A stretch of DNA of 64,000 nt from Zunongwangia atlantica 22II14-10F7 (GTDB lineage: Bacteria > Bacteroidota > Bacteroidia > Flavobacteriales > Flavobacteriaceae). Positions 53,468 to 62,574 of the stretch are shown one piece after another; within the stretch, counting starts at the first letter, position 1; each line of letters starts with the position of its first letter. Made by a program: the position numbers and the translations under genes. Under the pieces are notes generated by a model that saw only the letters and a program-made list of their open reading frames with translations, made no database searches and had not been told where the DNA came from. Location: NCBI RefSeq assembly GCF_002094855.1, contig NZ_ARYN01000011.1, positions 124,001 through 188,000 of the forward strand. The letters are read 5' to 3'.

Positions 53468-53575
53468 ACTATAACGGTTTTGTATAGGGATTAGTGCAAT
53501 TTCAATAAATTTATCTAAAAAACATCGAATATTGGCTAGATGCCGGTTATAAATTATTGCGATACGGTCTCTACT
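53468..53575. other. Cassette-boundary-like intergenic sequence
   Basis: CTATAACGGTTTTGTATAG followed by GGATTAGTGC, then AAAAAACATCGAATATTGG and TGCCGGTTATAAATT. The AACATCGAATAT part also occurs at 62717 and 63369. The GGTTTTGTATA and GGTTATA elements have the look of spacer sequences between acquired single genes in this phylum; that comparison is from memory and untested. Confidence 0.35.
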
Positions 53576-53620
53576 AAATTTTTTCAGTTTTGCTGATAAA
53601 AAAGAGATTGTAGGTTTTCC

Positions 53621-53664
53621 TTATTGGCACTGCCAAAGGGTATAATACCCCGAGGTAGTTTACT
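53621..53664 (+). repeat. Dispersed intergenic repeat, copy F
   Basis: TTATTGGCACTGCCAAAGGG then TATAATACCCCGAGG then TAGTTTACT, the copy closest to the consensus. The 348-base gap 53443-53790 is fully accounted for by the cassette-like sequence, this repeat and a terminator. Confidence 0.9.
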
Positions 53665-53695
53665 GCAGAAGAATGTAAAACGACCTAAAAACAAT

Positions 53696-53718
53696 AAACC
53701 CCGCTAAAAGCGAGGTTT
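53696..53718. terminator. Hairpin terminator of the YdcF-like gene
   Basis: AAACC-C-CGCT pairs with AGCG-A-GGTTT (nine pairs and one mismatch) around a 3-nt loop. It lies 73 nt after the stop at 53791 on the minus strand. Confidence 0.5.
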
Positions 53719-53790
53719 GATATCATGATCATTATAAAATTGAAAATGAAGCTCAATTTTCCTGTTTTTAAAAAGGTTTAATCACCAAAA

Positions 53791-55035
53791 CTAAGGATCT
53801 AAAGGTTCTAAAGGATTTTGTTGAATAGCAGTTTTTAGCGGTAGAAATTCTACAGCAGTAGCATTGATTCTGGATTTAATTTCGGCTGGTAAGTATCCTA
53901 ATTCCTGCATACATCTCTCTGTAAAATTTTCACTACTCACATATTGGCTATGGCTGTTGTTGGTTACCACGATATGAATCTTATCCATTGGGAAGCCATA
54001 TTTTTGATATAATCTGGCGGCATTTCTTAAATTGGTAGTGGTATGCCGTGCATGTGGCTCTATTAAGATATGCTCTTCTGGAATATGATATTCATTAATT
54101 AATTCTTTTTTCATTTCTATAGCTTCGCAATACTCAGCTCTAAATGGATGAGCATGGCCACCGCTAACCACGATTATAGGAGCTTTGCCCTCCTGATATT
54201 CTTTTACACCCAGTTTTATATTTAGCTTTCCTAAAGCCGAGAGGCGATCGCTGTAATTTTCTGGACCGTTACCCAAAATTAAAATAGATGCATATTTAAA
54301 ATCCTCAAAATTGATATTCTTTATATTTTGAGCTGCTTTTTTATTTTCTTTCTCTTCAAGTGGTTCGTATCTGGCAGCTTCATCACGATGATTTAAATAG
54401 AGTAGGGATAGCGCAAAATTAAGTGAAGGGCTAAACCAGGTTTCCTTCGGTTTTAATTCAGCAAAATTATGCTGGCTCCACATTTTTACTGCGCCCTTAT
54501 AATAATTGGAGTTTACATCGTAAGAAACCGAATCTATAGTGGCATATTGTGGCATTTCTCCTTTCCCGTAAATGCTTAAGGTGTGATTTATACCTTTTGC
54601 ATTTAACGCCCATATTTTTTTAAGAAATTCCTGATCTTCTAGATCCTCATATAAAATATACGCGCCAGAATCACGAATATCGGCCTTTATAAAATCCCGA
54701 AATTTTTTCGAATTTTTGTAATGCCTGTATAAACTCTCCAGGATTTGTGCCGACTCATTTTGGTTTATCAAATAAGGATCAATAAGGCTATCCAGATTGT
54801 TGGTGTTACTTTTTAATACTTCGGAAATTTCATTTTTTTGATTTTCCAGTACTTCTGAAAGTTTATTATCCTGAATAAGTAGTTCTTTAATTTCAGGATT
54901 GTTTTCTATCGCATAAAGAAAATAGAAGTTTTTCTTCGCCAGTGTTTTATATACCTTAGGATTGTTTATTCCCTGCGCATGGGTTGAAAGATAGGCTACA
55001 AAAAACACTAAAGTTAAAAGCTGTTTTTTCATCAT
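53791..55035 (-). CDS. YdcF/ElyC-family (DUF218) protein
   Basis: A 414-residue exported protein (MMKKQLLTLVFFVAYLSTHAQ). The N-terminal half (about 20-240) is helical and unrecognised. The C-terminal DUF218 domain spans about 245-400 (ASILILGNGPENYSDRLSAL, PIIVVSGGHAHPFRAEYCEA, EEHILIEPHARHTTTNLRNA, IHIVVTNNSHSQYVS). DUF218 proteins such as SanA and ElyC act near the cell envelope; their biochemistry is poorly known. It follows SusD by 60 nt across a terminator hairpin, so it is a partial-readthrough member of the SusC/SusD operon, perhaps acting on the imported substrate (inference). Confidence 0.85.
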   Translation of the reverse strand: MMKKQLLTLVFFVAYLSTHAQGINNPKVYKTLAKKNFYFLYAIENNPEIKELLIQDNKLSEVLENQKNEISEVLKSNTNNLDSLIDPYLINQNESAQILESLYRHYKNSKKFRDFIKADIRDSGAYILYEDLEDQEFLKKIWALNAKGINHTLSIYGKGEMPQYATIDSVSYDVNSNYYKGAVKMWSQHNFAELKPKETWFSPSLNFALSLLYLNHRDEAARYEPLEEKENKKAAQNIKNINFEDFKYASILILGNGPENYSDRLSALGKLNIKLGVKEYQEGKAPIIVVSGGHAHPFRAEYCEAIEMKKELINEYHIPEEHILIEPHARHTTTNLRNAARLYQKYGFPMDKIHIVVTNNSHSQYVSSENFTERCMQELGYLPAEIKSRINATAVEFLPLKTAIQQNPLEPLDP

Positions 55036-55040
55036 CTATA

Positions 55041-55074
55041 AAAATAAAAAACAGGGGCTGAAACCAACCCCTGT
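55041..55074 (-). terminator. Terminator hairpin between SusD and the YdcF-like gene
   Basis: On the minus strand ACAGGGG pairs with CCCCTGT around a 10-nt loop, followed by TTTTTTATTTTT. It would reduce expression of the YdcF-like gene relative to SusC/SusD. Confidence 0.75.
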
Positions 55075-55095
55075 AGAACTCAAAATCAAATCAAA

Positions 55096-56760
55096 TTAAT
55101 ACCCATTATTTTGGGTAACTAAATCTTCTTCAATACCATCGATATAAGCTTGTGGTATTGGCATATATTCATTTTTTCCTGCTGTAAAATTGGCATTGGA
55201 TAAATGTGTTCTTCGGGTTCTTTCAATAGTCAGATAATCATTAATTACCTCATCAGCGATACCCCAGCGAACAAGATTAAAGAATCGATGTCCTTCTAAA
55301 GCTAATTCTAATCTAGACTCGGTTCTTACTGCTTCTATGGCTGCATTTTGATTTGTCCAAGGTGTATTATAAAGCTCAATTTGATAATTACCGGCATCCT
55401 GAGACCCATCTAGTGTTTGTACGTAAGCCGAGTTTTTAGCTCGTTGCCTTATTTGGTTTACTAATTGACGAGCTTCTTCAAGCTGCCCTAATTCGGCTGC
55501 GGCTTCAGCTCTCCATAAGATAACTTCACCAAATCGAATAATGTAATAATTTAAAGCACTAACATAAGGCCAAACTTGTAAGTGATAAGCCGAGTTTGCA
55601 GAAACTATTCGTTTTTTAGGACTAAACTCTCCATAAGTAGCCAAATCTCTGGCCCAATTGGCCTCGTAAAGAATATTAAGATCTTTATAAGGTATTCCTG
55701 GTCTCCCTAAGGTAATATCTATCCTTGGATCTACAGGATCGCTATCGGTTAGATTCTCGTTGCTGTTTGCAGGTAAACCATCTGATGTTACTTTAAAAGC
55801 ATTTACAAGGTTTTGTGAAGGTCTATGAAAGCCATATTGCGAATAATATGGACCTCCCGGTGCTAATAAACGATCACCAATACTACCATTGTAGTTGCTT
55901 GGTTGACCATCATTAATGGAATGCTGAACGGCAAATATTACTTCTTGGTTATTATCATTTTCTGGTAAGAATAATTCCTGAAAATCTCCCATCAAACTAT
56001 AGTTACTATTCATAACGGCAGTAGTCGCATCATAAGCTAATTGCCATTCTCCCTGAAATAAAAAGGTTTTTGCCAAATAAGCCTGGGCAGCAATACGTGT
56101 AGGCCTTCCGGCTTCTTCCTGAGTTTCAGGTAATACTTCACGAGCAGCTTCAAAATCGGCTTCAATTTTACTCCATAATTCTTCAGAAGTATATTCTGTA
56201 TTCGATTTTGCATAATCTTCAACCTCTGCGGCAGTTTCGTCGATATAAGGAATATGATTATAGATTTTTTTCAGCTCAAAATAATAATGTCCGCGTAAAA
56301 ATCGTAATTCGGCCTGGCGCTGTGCTCTTAAATTTTGATCGAAACCTTCAGAAGCTGCTAAAAGACGCATAGCTTCATTTACTCTTTTCACACCTTCGTA
56401 AAGTGCCATCCATTTACGCTCGATATCCAGCGTTGTAGGATTGGTATTGAAAATTTCCATCTGGTGAATGTTGTTTTGATCACCAGTTCCGCCTCCACCT
56501 TTATACGCATCGTCTGAAATTACATCCCCAAAGCTCCAGTTTGAAGCGGGAGAGTTGTAAGCGTTAGAAGCGCCATCAAATTGTCCGTTTAATATACTAT
56601 ATGCTGAAATTATTGCTCTTTCAACATTTTCAGGATTCGTCATTTCGCTGGGAGAAACTTCTCCGTAAGTAACTTCATCCAAATAATCATCTGAGCATGA
56701 TATGGTGCTTATACCAACAAATACAAGCACGATTTTTATAATTCTAGAATTAATTTTCAT
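55096..56760 (-). CDS. SusD/RagB-family lipoprotein
   Basis: A 554-residue lipoprotein (VGISTISC, lipobox Cys about 22). Features include ELRFLRGHYYFELKKIYNHIPY in the N-terminal TPR-like half, FGEVILWRAEAAAELGQLEEARQLVNQIR, and the C-terminal TESRLELALEGHRFFNLVRWG, ending in YMPIPQAYIDGIEEDLVTQN. It lies 12 nt after SusC. The ligand is unknown: no glycoside hydrolase is linked, only the YdcF-like protein. Confidence 0.95.
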   Translation of the reverse strand: MKINSRIIKIVLVFVGISTISCSDDYLDEVTYGEVSPSEMTNPENVERAIISAYSILNGQFDGASNAYNSPASNWSFGDVISDDAYKGGGGTGDQNNIHQMEIFNTNPTTLDIERKWMALYEGVKRVNEAMRLLAASEGFDQNLRAQRQAELRFLRGHYYFELKKIYNHIPYIDETAAEVEDYAKSNTEYTSEELWSKIEADFEAAREVLPETQEEAGRPTRIAAQAYLAKTFLFQGEWQLAYDATTAVMNSNYSLMGDFQELFLPENDNNQEVIFAVQHSINDGQPSNYNGSIGDRLLAPGGPYYSQYGFHRPSQNLVNAFKVTSDGLPANSNENLTDSDPVDPRIDITLGRPGIPYKDLNILYEANWARDLATYGEFSPKKRIVSANSAYHLQVWPYVSALNYYIIRFGEVILWRAEAAAELGQLEEARQLVNQIRQRAKNSAYVQTLDGSQDAGNYQIELYNTPWTNQNAAIEAVRTESRLELALEGHRFFNLVRWGIADEVINDYLTIERTRRTHLSNANFTAGKNEYMPIPQAYIDGIEEDLVTQNNGY

Positions 56761-56772
56761 TTTTAGTGCTTT

Positions 56773-59700
56773 TTAAAAGTTAAGATTAAAACCAAATACA
56801 AATGTTCTTGAAGGTGGGTAAATACCACGATCTACACCTATATCAAGGTTACGGCTACTATTAGAATAATTTTGAAGCCCTATTTCAGGAGTCATTCCAC
56901 TATAATCTGTAATAGTAAATACATTACTAGCCTGTGCATATACTCTTACATTCACATCACGAAATAGATCTTCAGGGAAACTATAGCCTAACTGTAAATT
57001 GTTTAGTTTTAAATACGATCCATTTTCAACATAATAAGAAGATGGGCGTATATTGTTATTAGGATCATCTAAACTTAATCTAGGAATATCAGAATTAGGA
57101 TTATCTGGCGTCCATGCCCCTAATAAAGAAGAATCTTTGTTGTAAGCAGATTGATTAAAAAATTGAGTTTTGTACTTAGTTAGGTTATAAAGATCATTCC
57201 CAATACTTCCATTAAAGAACATGCCTAAATCGAAATTTTTATAATTCAATTTTACATTTAAACCTAAAACAACATCTGGATGAGGAGATCCAATATAGGT
57301 ACGATCTTCATCGTCGATAACCCCATCGTTATTAATATCTCTAAATCGAATATCACCAGGCTGTGCGTTAGGTTGCATACCATAGTCATCAACTTCTTGC
57401 TGACTTCTAAATAATCCATCGGCCTCGTAACCAAAGAACGATGCAATAGGTTGTCCTACCGTACTTCTTGAAACTTCCTGATCGAAGTTAACACTATGAA
57501 GGGAAGAACTAGGAATACCCAGGTAAGCTACACTATGTAATTCGGTTAACTCGTTTTTGTATCCAGATATGTTTAAACCAAAATTATATCCAAAGTCACC
57601 TTTTTGATCATTGTACTCTATGTTTAGTTCATATCCTTTGTTCTGCATTTCTCCGTCATTAATCCACTGGCCGTCATTAGTTCCGCCATAGGTAAGTGGT
57701 ACCGCATTGTAAACAAGAATATCTTCAGTTACTTTATTGTACAGTTCAGCTGTTACATTAAGTTTGTTATTAAAGAATCCAAGATCTACACCTACCGTAG
57801 TTTGTGTTGTAGTTTCCCATTGTAAGTTTGGATTTGGCACACGAGTTTGTGTTAAACCGGTAGAAACCGAATTTTGCCCGCCTGCAATAGGATAATCACT
57901 ATAATTTGTGTTATTGCTATAACTATCTACAGTAGAGTAGGAAGGTACTTGCTGATTTCCTGTTTGTCCCCAGCTGGCACGTAACATCATACTGGTAAAG
58001 CCATCGCCTAGATCAAAAAAATCTTCTTTATCTAAACGCCATCCTGCAGAAAATGCTGGGAAAGTGCCCCAATTATTATTAGCAAGTCTAGAGGTTCCAT
58101 CTCTTCTTATCGTTGCAGTTAGCAGATATTTTTCGTCAAAATTATATTTAACGCGACCAAAATAAGAGTTTAATTTCCATTCGCTAGCACCCCCGCTGTT
58201 TAATTGATTTTCTGTACCAAAACTTAAATATCTAAAATTTGGATCTTCATAAAGGAAGTTTTGACGAGAGGCCGAAAAGTTTTCCTGATAATATTCAATA
58301 GCCTCCTGGCCAACTAAAACATCTAGATTATGATCTCCGAAAGAACGGGCATAGTTAATAGTATTTGTAAAAGTGAACTGGTAGTTATAACTATTGTCTG
58401 TTCCTAAGTTGTTAATCGTATTTTGTGCCAGAATTTCGTCATAAACCGGGCTAAAACTTCTATAGTTGAAATTGTTATAATCTAAACCAAAAGAAGATTT
58501 AAATTCAAAATCACCAAAATTAAGACTTGCAAAAGCATTACCAAAAGCACGTACATTTTTACGGTCGTTATCTTTACTGCGGTATAAGTTTCCTAGTGGA
58601 TTCCCAATATCATTAATTGGGTTTCCTCCAAAATTACCATTGATATCTCTTACCGGAACTATAGACGGAAATTGAAAAGCATCATATACGATACTTCCTA
58701 AAGAACTGTTGGTTCCTACAGAAACTTCTTTGGTATACGATCCAGAGAAATTTTCTCCAATAGTAAGCCAATCGGTAACATTATAACTGGAATTAAATCG
58801 TGCCGAATAACGTGCAAAATCGGTATATTCTATTACCCCTTCTTGATCGTAATACCCTAGGGAGAACGAATGCTGACCTTTTTCTGATCCTTTTTGAATA
58901 GAAATATTATAATTCTGAATTAATGCCGGACGCATAATTTCATCAACCCAATCTACATCACCGCTTGGTATGGTTTGTTCATCATTTAACCAGGCCGGAA
59001 TTTCAGCTTGATTAGGATTATTTCCGTAGATATCGTGCGCAGGTGTTTGACCATCATTTTGGTAAGCCTGCCATAAAAGATCACCGTATTGTTGCGCGCT
59101 TAACATTCTGGGTAAATTAAAAGCCGACTGGATCCCGGCATAGCCATCCATACTTACTGAAAAAGAGTCTTTATTAGTCCCTTTTTTAGTAGTAATCACC
59201 ACAACACCATTAGCAGCACGAGACCCATAAATAGACGAAGAAGCCGCATCTTTTAATACCTGCAGACTTTCTATATCCTGGGGGTTAATACTACTTAATC
59301 CGTTAGAGGTTGGTACCCCATCAATAATAACCAAAGGATCGTTATTATTAATAGTGCTAAAACCACGCACTCGTATAGAAGTTCCTCCACCAGGGCGGTT
59401 ATCACTCATAACCTGTACGCCGGGCATTCTTCCCTGTAACATTTCTGTCACATTTGCTTTAGGCAAGGATTGGATTTCTTCAGGAGCAACAGAGGAAATA
59501 GAAGCTGTAATATTTTCCCTTTTTTCAGTTCCATAACCAACCACTACAATTTCATCTAAAGTATTAGTGTCTACCTGTAGGGTGATGTTGAATACAGATT
59601 GGTTAGCAATAGCTACATCTGCTCTTTGGTAACCAACAAAAGTAATACTTAATGTTTCTGCATTAGCAGGAATGTTTAAAGTGAAATTTCCATCAAAATC

Positions 59701-60147
59701 TGTGGCAGTTCCAATATCGGTACCTTTAACATAAACACTTGCACCGGGAATTGGCATATTGTTATTGTCCTTAACCACCCCTTTAATTTCACGTTGTTGT
59801 TGGTTGTTACTAATAGTTTCTTTCACTAAAATGCCACTATCGGTAACTTTAAACTGTAAAGAAGTAATACGCTGCAGTTCAGCTAAGGTTTCTTCTAGAT
59901 TAGCATTGTTGATATTGATGCTAATATTTTTTTGTAGAAATGCCTGGTCTGATCTATAAATAAACCTCTTCTTAGATTGAGATTCGATAAGTTTAAAGAC
60001 TTTTTCTACACTAACATTTTTAAGGTTGAGGTTAATGATTTTTTCAACCTGACTGCTGCTAGATTTTTTTAAACCATTTTCGTTGGCCTCTACATTGGTG
60101 ACCAAAGAAAATGAAGCAAGAGCGAGTAATAAAATTTTGCGTTTCAT
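56773..60147 (-). CDS. SusC-family TonB-dependent receptor with STN domain
   Basis: A 1124-residue outer-membrane transporter with signal MKRKILLLALASFSLVTNVEA. The STN domain is at about 35-105 (LNLKNVSVEKVFKLIESQSK), the carboxypeptidase-like domain follows (IKGVVKDNNNMPIPGASVYV), then the plug (PLVIIDGVPTSNGLSSINPQ, VLKDAASSSIYGSRAANGVV) and a barrel ending in TFVFGFNLNF. The STN domain should signal to the FecR-type protein at 60772. It is 29 nt after the ECF sigma gene. Confidence 0.96.
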   Translation of the reverse strand: MKRKILLLALASFSLVTNVEANENGLKKSSSSQVEKIINLNLKNVSVEKVFKLIESQSKKRFIYRSDQAFLQKNISININNANLEETLAELQRITSLQFKVTDSGILVKETISNNQQQREIKGVVKDNNNMPIPGASVYVKGTDIGTATDFDGNFTLNIPANAETLSITFVGYQRADVAIANQSVFNITLQVDTNTLDEIVVVGYGTEKRENITASISSVAPEEIQSLPKANVTEMLQGRMPGVQVMSDNRPGGGTSIRVRGFSTINNNDPLVIIDGVPTSNGLSSINPQDIESLQVLKDAASSSIYGSRAANGVVVITTKKGTNKDSFSVSMDGYAGIQSAFNLPRMLSAQQYGDLLWQAYQNDGQTPAHDIYGNNPNQAEIPAWLNDEQTIPSGDVDWVDEIMRPALIQNYNISIQKGSEKGQHSFSLGYYDQEGVIEYTDFARYSARFNSSYNVTDWLTIGENFSGSYTKEVSVGTNSSLGSIVYDAFQFPSIVPVRDINGNFGGNPINDIGNPLGNLYRSKDNDRKNVRAFGNAFASLNFGDFEFKSSFGLDYNNFNYRSFSPVYDEILAQNTINNLGTDNSYNYQFTFTNTINYARSFGDHNLDVLVGQEAIEYYQENFSASRQNFLYEDPNFRYLSFGTENQLNSGGASEWKLNSYFGRVKYNFDEKYLLTATIRRDGTSRLANNNWGTFPAFSAGWRLDKEDFFDLGDGFTSMMLRASWGQTGNQQVPSYSTVDSYSNNTNYSDYPIAGGQNSVSTGLTQTRVPNPNLQWETTTQTTVGVDLGFFNNKLNVTAELYNKVTEDILVYNAVPLTYGGTNDGQWINDGEMQNKGYELNIEYNDQKGDFGYNFGLNISGYKNELTELHSVAYLGIPSSSLHSVNFDQEVSRSTVGQPIASFFGYEADGLFRSQQEVDDYGMQPNAQPGDIRFRDINNDGVIDDEDRTYIGSPHPDVVLGLNVKLNYKNFDLGMFFNGSIGNDLYNLTKYKTQFFNQSAYNKDSSLLGAWTPDNPNSDIPRLSLDDPNNNIRPSSYYVENGSYLKLNNLQLGYSFPEDLFRDVNVRVYAQASNVFTITDYSGMTPEIGLQNYSNSSRNLDIGVDRGIYPPSRTFVFGFNLNF

Positions 60148-60176
60148 TTGTAAGATTAAAGCATGATTTATTCTGA

Positions 60177-60782
60177 TTAGTATTTATTTTGATGAAAATT
60201 TCTCAGTCCTTTACTGATATATTTCATCGCCAGAGCAATATGATTTTCGACCGTACGAGGAGACAGATCCATTATTTCTGAAATCTCACGATATTTAAAA
60301 CCGTCTATTCTGCTTAATTCAAAGATTTGCCTTGATTTTTCCGGAATAGAATTCAATATCGATTGGATAATCTGAGCATTGATTTCTTTTTGTTCTTTGT
60401 CTATGATCTCTTCTTCTGTACTGGGAGAAAAAAGAATATTGCTTTGATATTGCGTATCTATTGAAAAAGATAAATGCGATTTTATAGGTTTTTTTAAGCT
60501 GTTTTTTGCGATGACATAGATGTAAGATTTTGGTTTTTCTATTTGATTTAATTCTTTTCTTTTATTCCATAGAATGATAAATACATCTGATACCCTTTCC
60601 TCAACAATGCTAATGTCTTTTTGGTAGGTTAGACCAAAGCGGCACAATGCATCATAGTATTTATTGAATAAAAGCTCTAATGCAGCATATTGCCCTTTAG
60701 CTATTTTCTGAAACAAATCTAGATCTTCCACCAGCGTGCAATTAGTACTTTTTGGAAGGGGTAGTAGTTTTTTAGTTTTCAT
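60177..60782 (-). CDS. ECF-type sigma factor
   Basis: A 201-residue sigma-70 family protein with region 2 (LFNKYYDALCRFGLTYQKDI, ERVSDVFIILWNKR) and region 4 (LNSIPEKSRQIFELSRIDGF, YREISEIMDLSPRTVENHIA). Its start overlaps the end of the FecR-type gene by 11 nt, so translation is coupled. The order (anti-sigma first, then sigma) is the reverse of the other cassette in this window and of the usual Bacteroidota arrangement. Confidence 0.94.
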   Translation of the reverse strand: MKTKKLLPLPKSTNCTLVEDLDLFQKIAKGQYAALELLFNKYYDALCRFGLTYQKDISIVEERVSDVFIILWNKRKELNQIEKPKSYIYVIAKNSLKKPIKSHLSFSIDTQYQSNILFSPSTEEEIIDKEQKEINAQIIQSILNSIPEKSRQIFELSRIDGFKYREISEIMDLSPRTVENHIALAMKYISKGLRNFHQNKY

Positions 60783-61740
60783 CAGAAGCTATTATTAGAT
60801 ATTTTTTAGTGCCTTTTTTTATCACTTTCACATTGGTGATAAATTCCATAGAGCTTATAAATTCTTCCAGATTTTGGTCTTTAAAAGCACCTGTTATTCG
60901 TTGTTTTTCAAGACTTTTTTCTTCAATTGAAAATTGAACTCCAAAAAAGGTATTAATTTCTGGCAGGGCGTTTTTAAGCGAGAGGTTGTCTAGAAGCAAA
61001 ATATTCTCTTTCCAGGCTAGGGTCTTTTCTGGGTTAAAATTACTTTTGGTAACTTCTTTGGTAGTGCAATCCCAGCTTAATTGTTCGTTAGGAAGCAGAT
61101 TTACTTCATCATTCGAATGTTTTATTAGCACATTTACCTTTCCGGTAGCTAAGGAGACGGTTTTCTTTTTTGTTCGGGTATTAATCCCAAAACTGGTGCC
61201 TAAAACCTTAATTTTCATATCGTTGGTATGCACTATAAAAGGGCATTCAGGATTCTTTACAACATCAAAAAATGCTTCTCCTTCCAACCATATTTCTCTG
61301 GGATTATCAAAAATCTGAGCATATTTTATTTTTGATGCTGAATTGAGAATCACCTCACTACTGTCTGGAAGCTTAAATCGAAGTCGTTCGCCAGCTTCAG
61401 TCATCTTTATATTTGTATAATTAGAATCTGAAGAAAAATAGAAAGCGCTTATCCCAGAGATTAAGAATAGGAGCAATAATGCAGCATAGGCATATAGATT
61501 TTTAAAAACAGATTTTCGTTTTATTTTGCCCTCTATTTTTTGCTGACTTATTTTGGGATGTAGTTCGAGATCATTGGCGGGATAGGCTGTCCAGATATTT
61601 AAGTATTCTAAATAAAGGCTTTTAAGTTCGTTATCAATACTAAGTTCGATTTCAAAAACCGATCGATCTTCAGGAGACATCTCTTTATTGAGATATCTCA
61701 TACATTTTAATTCTTTAGGAGTAATGTCCTGCATATTCAA
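60772..61740 (-). CDS. FecR-family anti-sigma factor
   Basis: A 322-residue protein with a cytoplasmic N-terminus (about 1-80), a membrane segment (LYAYAALLLLFLISGISAFYF), a FecR domain (RLRFKLPDSSEVILNSASKI, IWLEGEAFFDVV) and a C-terminal DUF4974-like domain (LSLKNALPEINTFFGVQFSI). It should hold the sigma factor encoded by the overlapping gene until the SusC STN domain signals. It is the first gene of the operon. A small palindrome (ACCTAAGTTAGGT, 61876-61888) is upstream. Confidence 0.94.
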   Translation of the reverse strand: MNMQDITPKELKCMRYLNKEMSPEDRSVFEIELSIDNELKSLYLEYLNIWTAYPANDLELHPKISQQKIEGKIKRKSVFKNLYAYAALLLLFLISGISAFYFSSDSNYTNIKMTEAGERLRFKLPDSSEVILNSASKIKYAQIFDNPREIWLEGEAFFDVVKNPECPFIVHTNDMKIKVLGTSFGINTRTKKKTVSLATGKVNVLIKHSNDEVNLLPNEQLSWDCTTKEVTKSNFNPEKTLAWKENILLLDNLSLKNALPEINTFFGVQFSIEEKSLEKQRITGAFKDQNLEEFISSMEFITNVKVIKKGTKKYLIIASDEN

Positions 61741-62163
61741 ATTCCACGTTTACTATTAGGAGTGTGGAAATTGAAAAATCCCCTAGTTTTGAATGTCACG
61801 AAAAGGTAAAATCAAAAAAAAGATTCTTAATATTATTTTAACTTTTTAAAGATGGCTGGGCCAAATAATTGATAGACCTAAGTTAGGTACATAAATGGAT
61901 GAGAGGATAGGTATTTCTAGCTCTATTTAGTTATTTTAGAGAGCTAACTTGCAGAATTTGTAAACTGTTTGCGGTTATCACGAGTGGAGGAATAGGGAAG
62001 CGGAAATGTAGGCTTAAAGATTTTATTTCTTAGTTTCTAATGTTACACATTTTTATAGATTGGCGATTTTTTTCATTTTTTTAAATAATCTATGTATTGT
62101 AAAGTCATAATTAAAAGAAATAATCATTTCAGTATTTATCTGTAATCTTATTTCATCTAGTAA
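61741..62163. other. 423-base intergenic stretch upstream of the FecR/sigma operon
   Basis: No gene is visible. It contains the perfect palindrome ACCTAAGTTAGGT at 61876-61888 and a TTTGCGGTTATCACGA sequence near 61970 that partly matches TTTGCAGTTATCACGA near 30875. No exact promoter box was recognised, as expected if the operon depends on its own ECF sigma factor. Confidence 0.45.
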
Positions 62164-62574
62164 TTATTTTGCTTTAGTAATATCTTCCTGATTAACAATA
62201 AAAGTCGTTTTGATCTCATTATAAAAACTCCCAACCATTATTAAACTCCAATCTTCTTCACCGATGCAAATCCAATTTTTATCATCGATTATATTTTTAG
62301 TTAAGATTTTATTTCCATCATCAATAATAATTTCAGCGTCGCCATTTAAAAATATATCAGGAACCGCGCAATTCATTTCTTTAACAGACCTTCCCCAATT
62401 ATCTTCAATTATTGTTTCTTGAAATGACTCACAAATGATGGTAGTGTCTTGAAATATTTGTACTATAATTTTATAATCTGTGTTATTGGTTATGCTTGTA
62501 ATATATTTACTATCAGAATCACCACAGCTTATTAGAAAAAAACAAATAATAAATAAGCTAATTAAACATTTCAT
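62164..62574 (-). CDS. Small lipoprotein of unknown function
   Basis: A 136-residue lipoprotein with start MKCLISLFIICFFLISC (lipobox Cys); the ATG 9 nt upstream is a less tidy alternative. Three further Cys (IICESFQ, EMNCAVP, NWICIGE) could form disulphides. The rest is beta-rich with many Ile, Asn and Asp. No family was recognised. It is an isolated gene in a region of small unknowns. Confidence 0.72.
   Translation of the reverse strand: MKCLISLFIICFFLISCGDSDSKYITSITNNTDYKIIVQIFQDTTIICESFQETIIEDNWGRSVKEMNCAVPDIFLNGDAEIIIDDGNKILTKNIIDDKNWICIGEEDWSLIMVGSFYNEIKTTFIVNQEDITKAK

Noticed and set aside
9653-53664. TTGGCAC in the dispersed repeat looks like the -24 half of a sigma-54 promoter
   Set aside because: The GC needed about 10 nt downstream (-12 element) is missing in every copy, and the copies do not lie upstream of likely target genes.
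9653-53664. Reverse strand of the repeat contains TATACCCTTTG, near the TAnnTTTG promoter box
   Set aside because: The spacing between TA and TTTG is wrong by one base in all copies, and transcription from it would run away from the neighbouring minus-strand gene starts.
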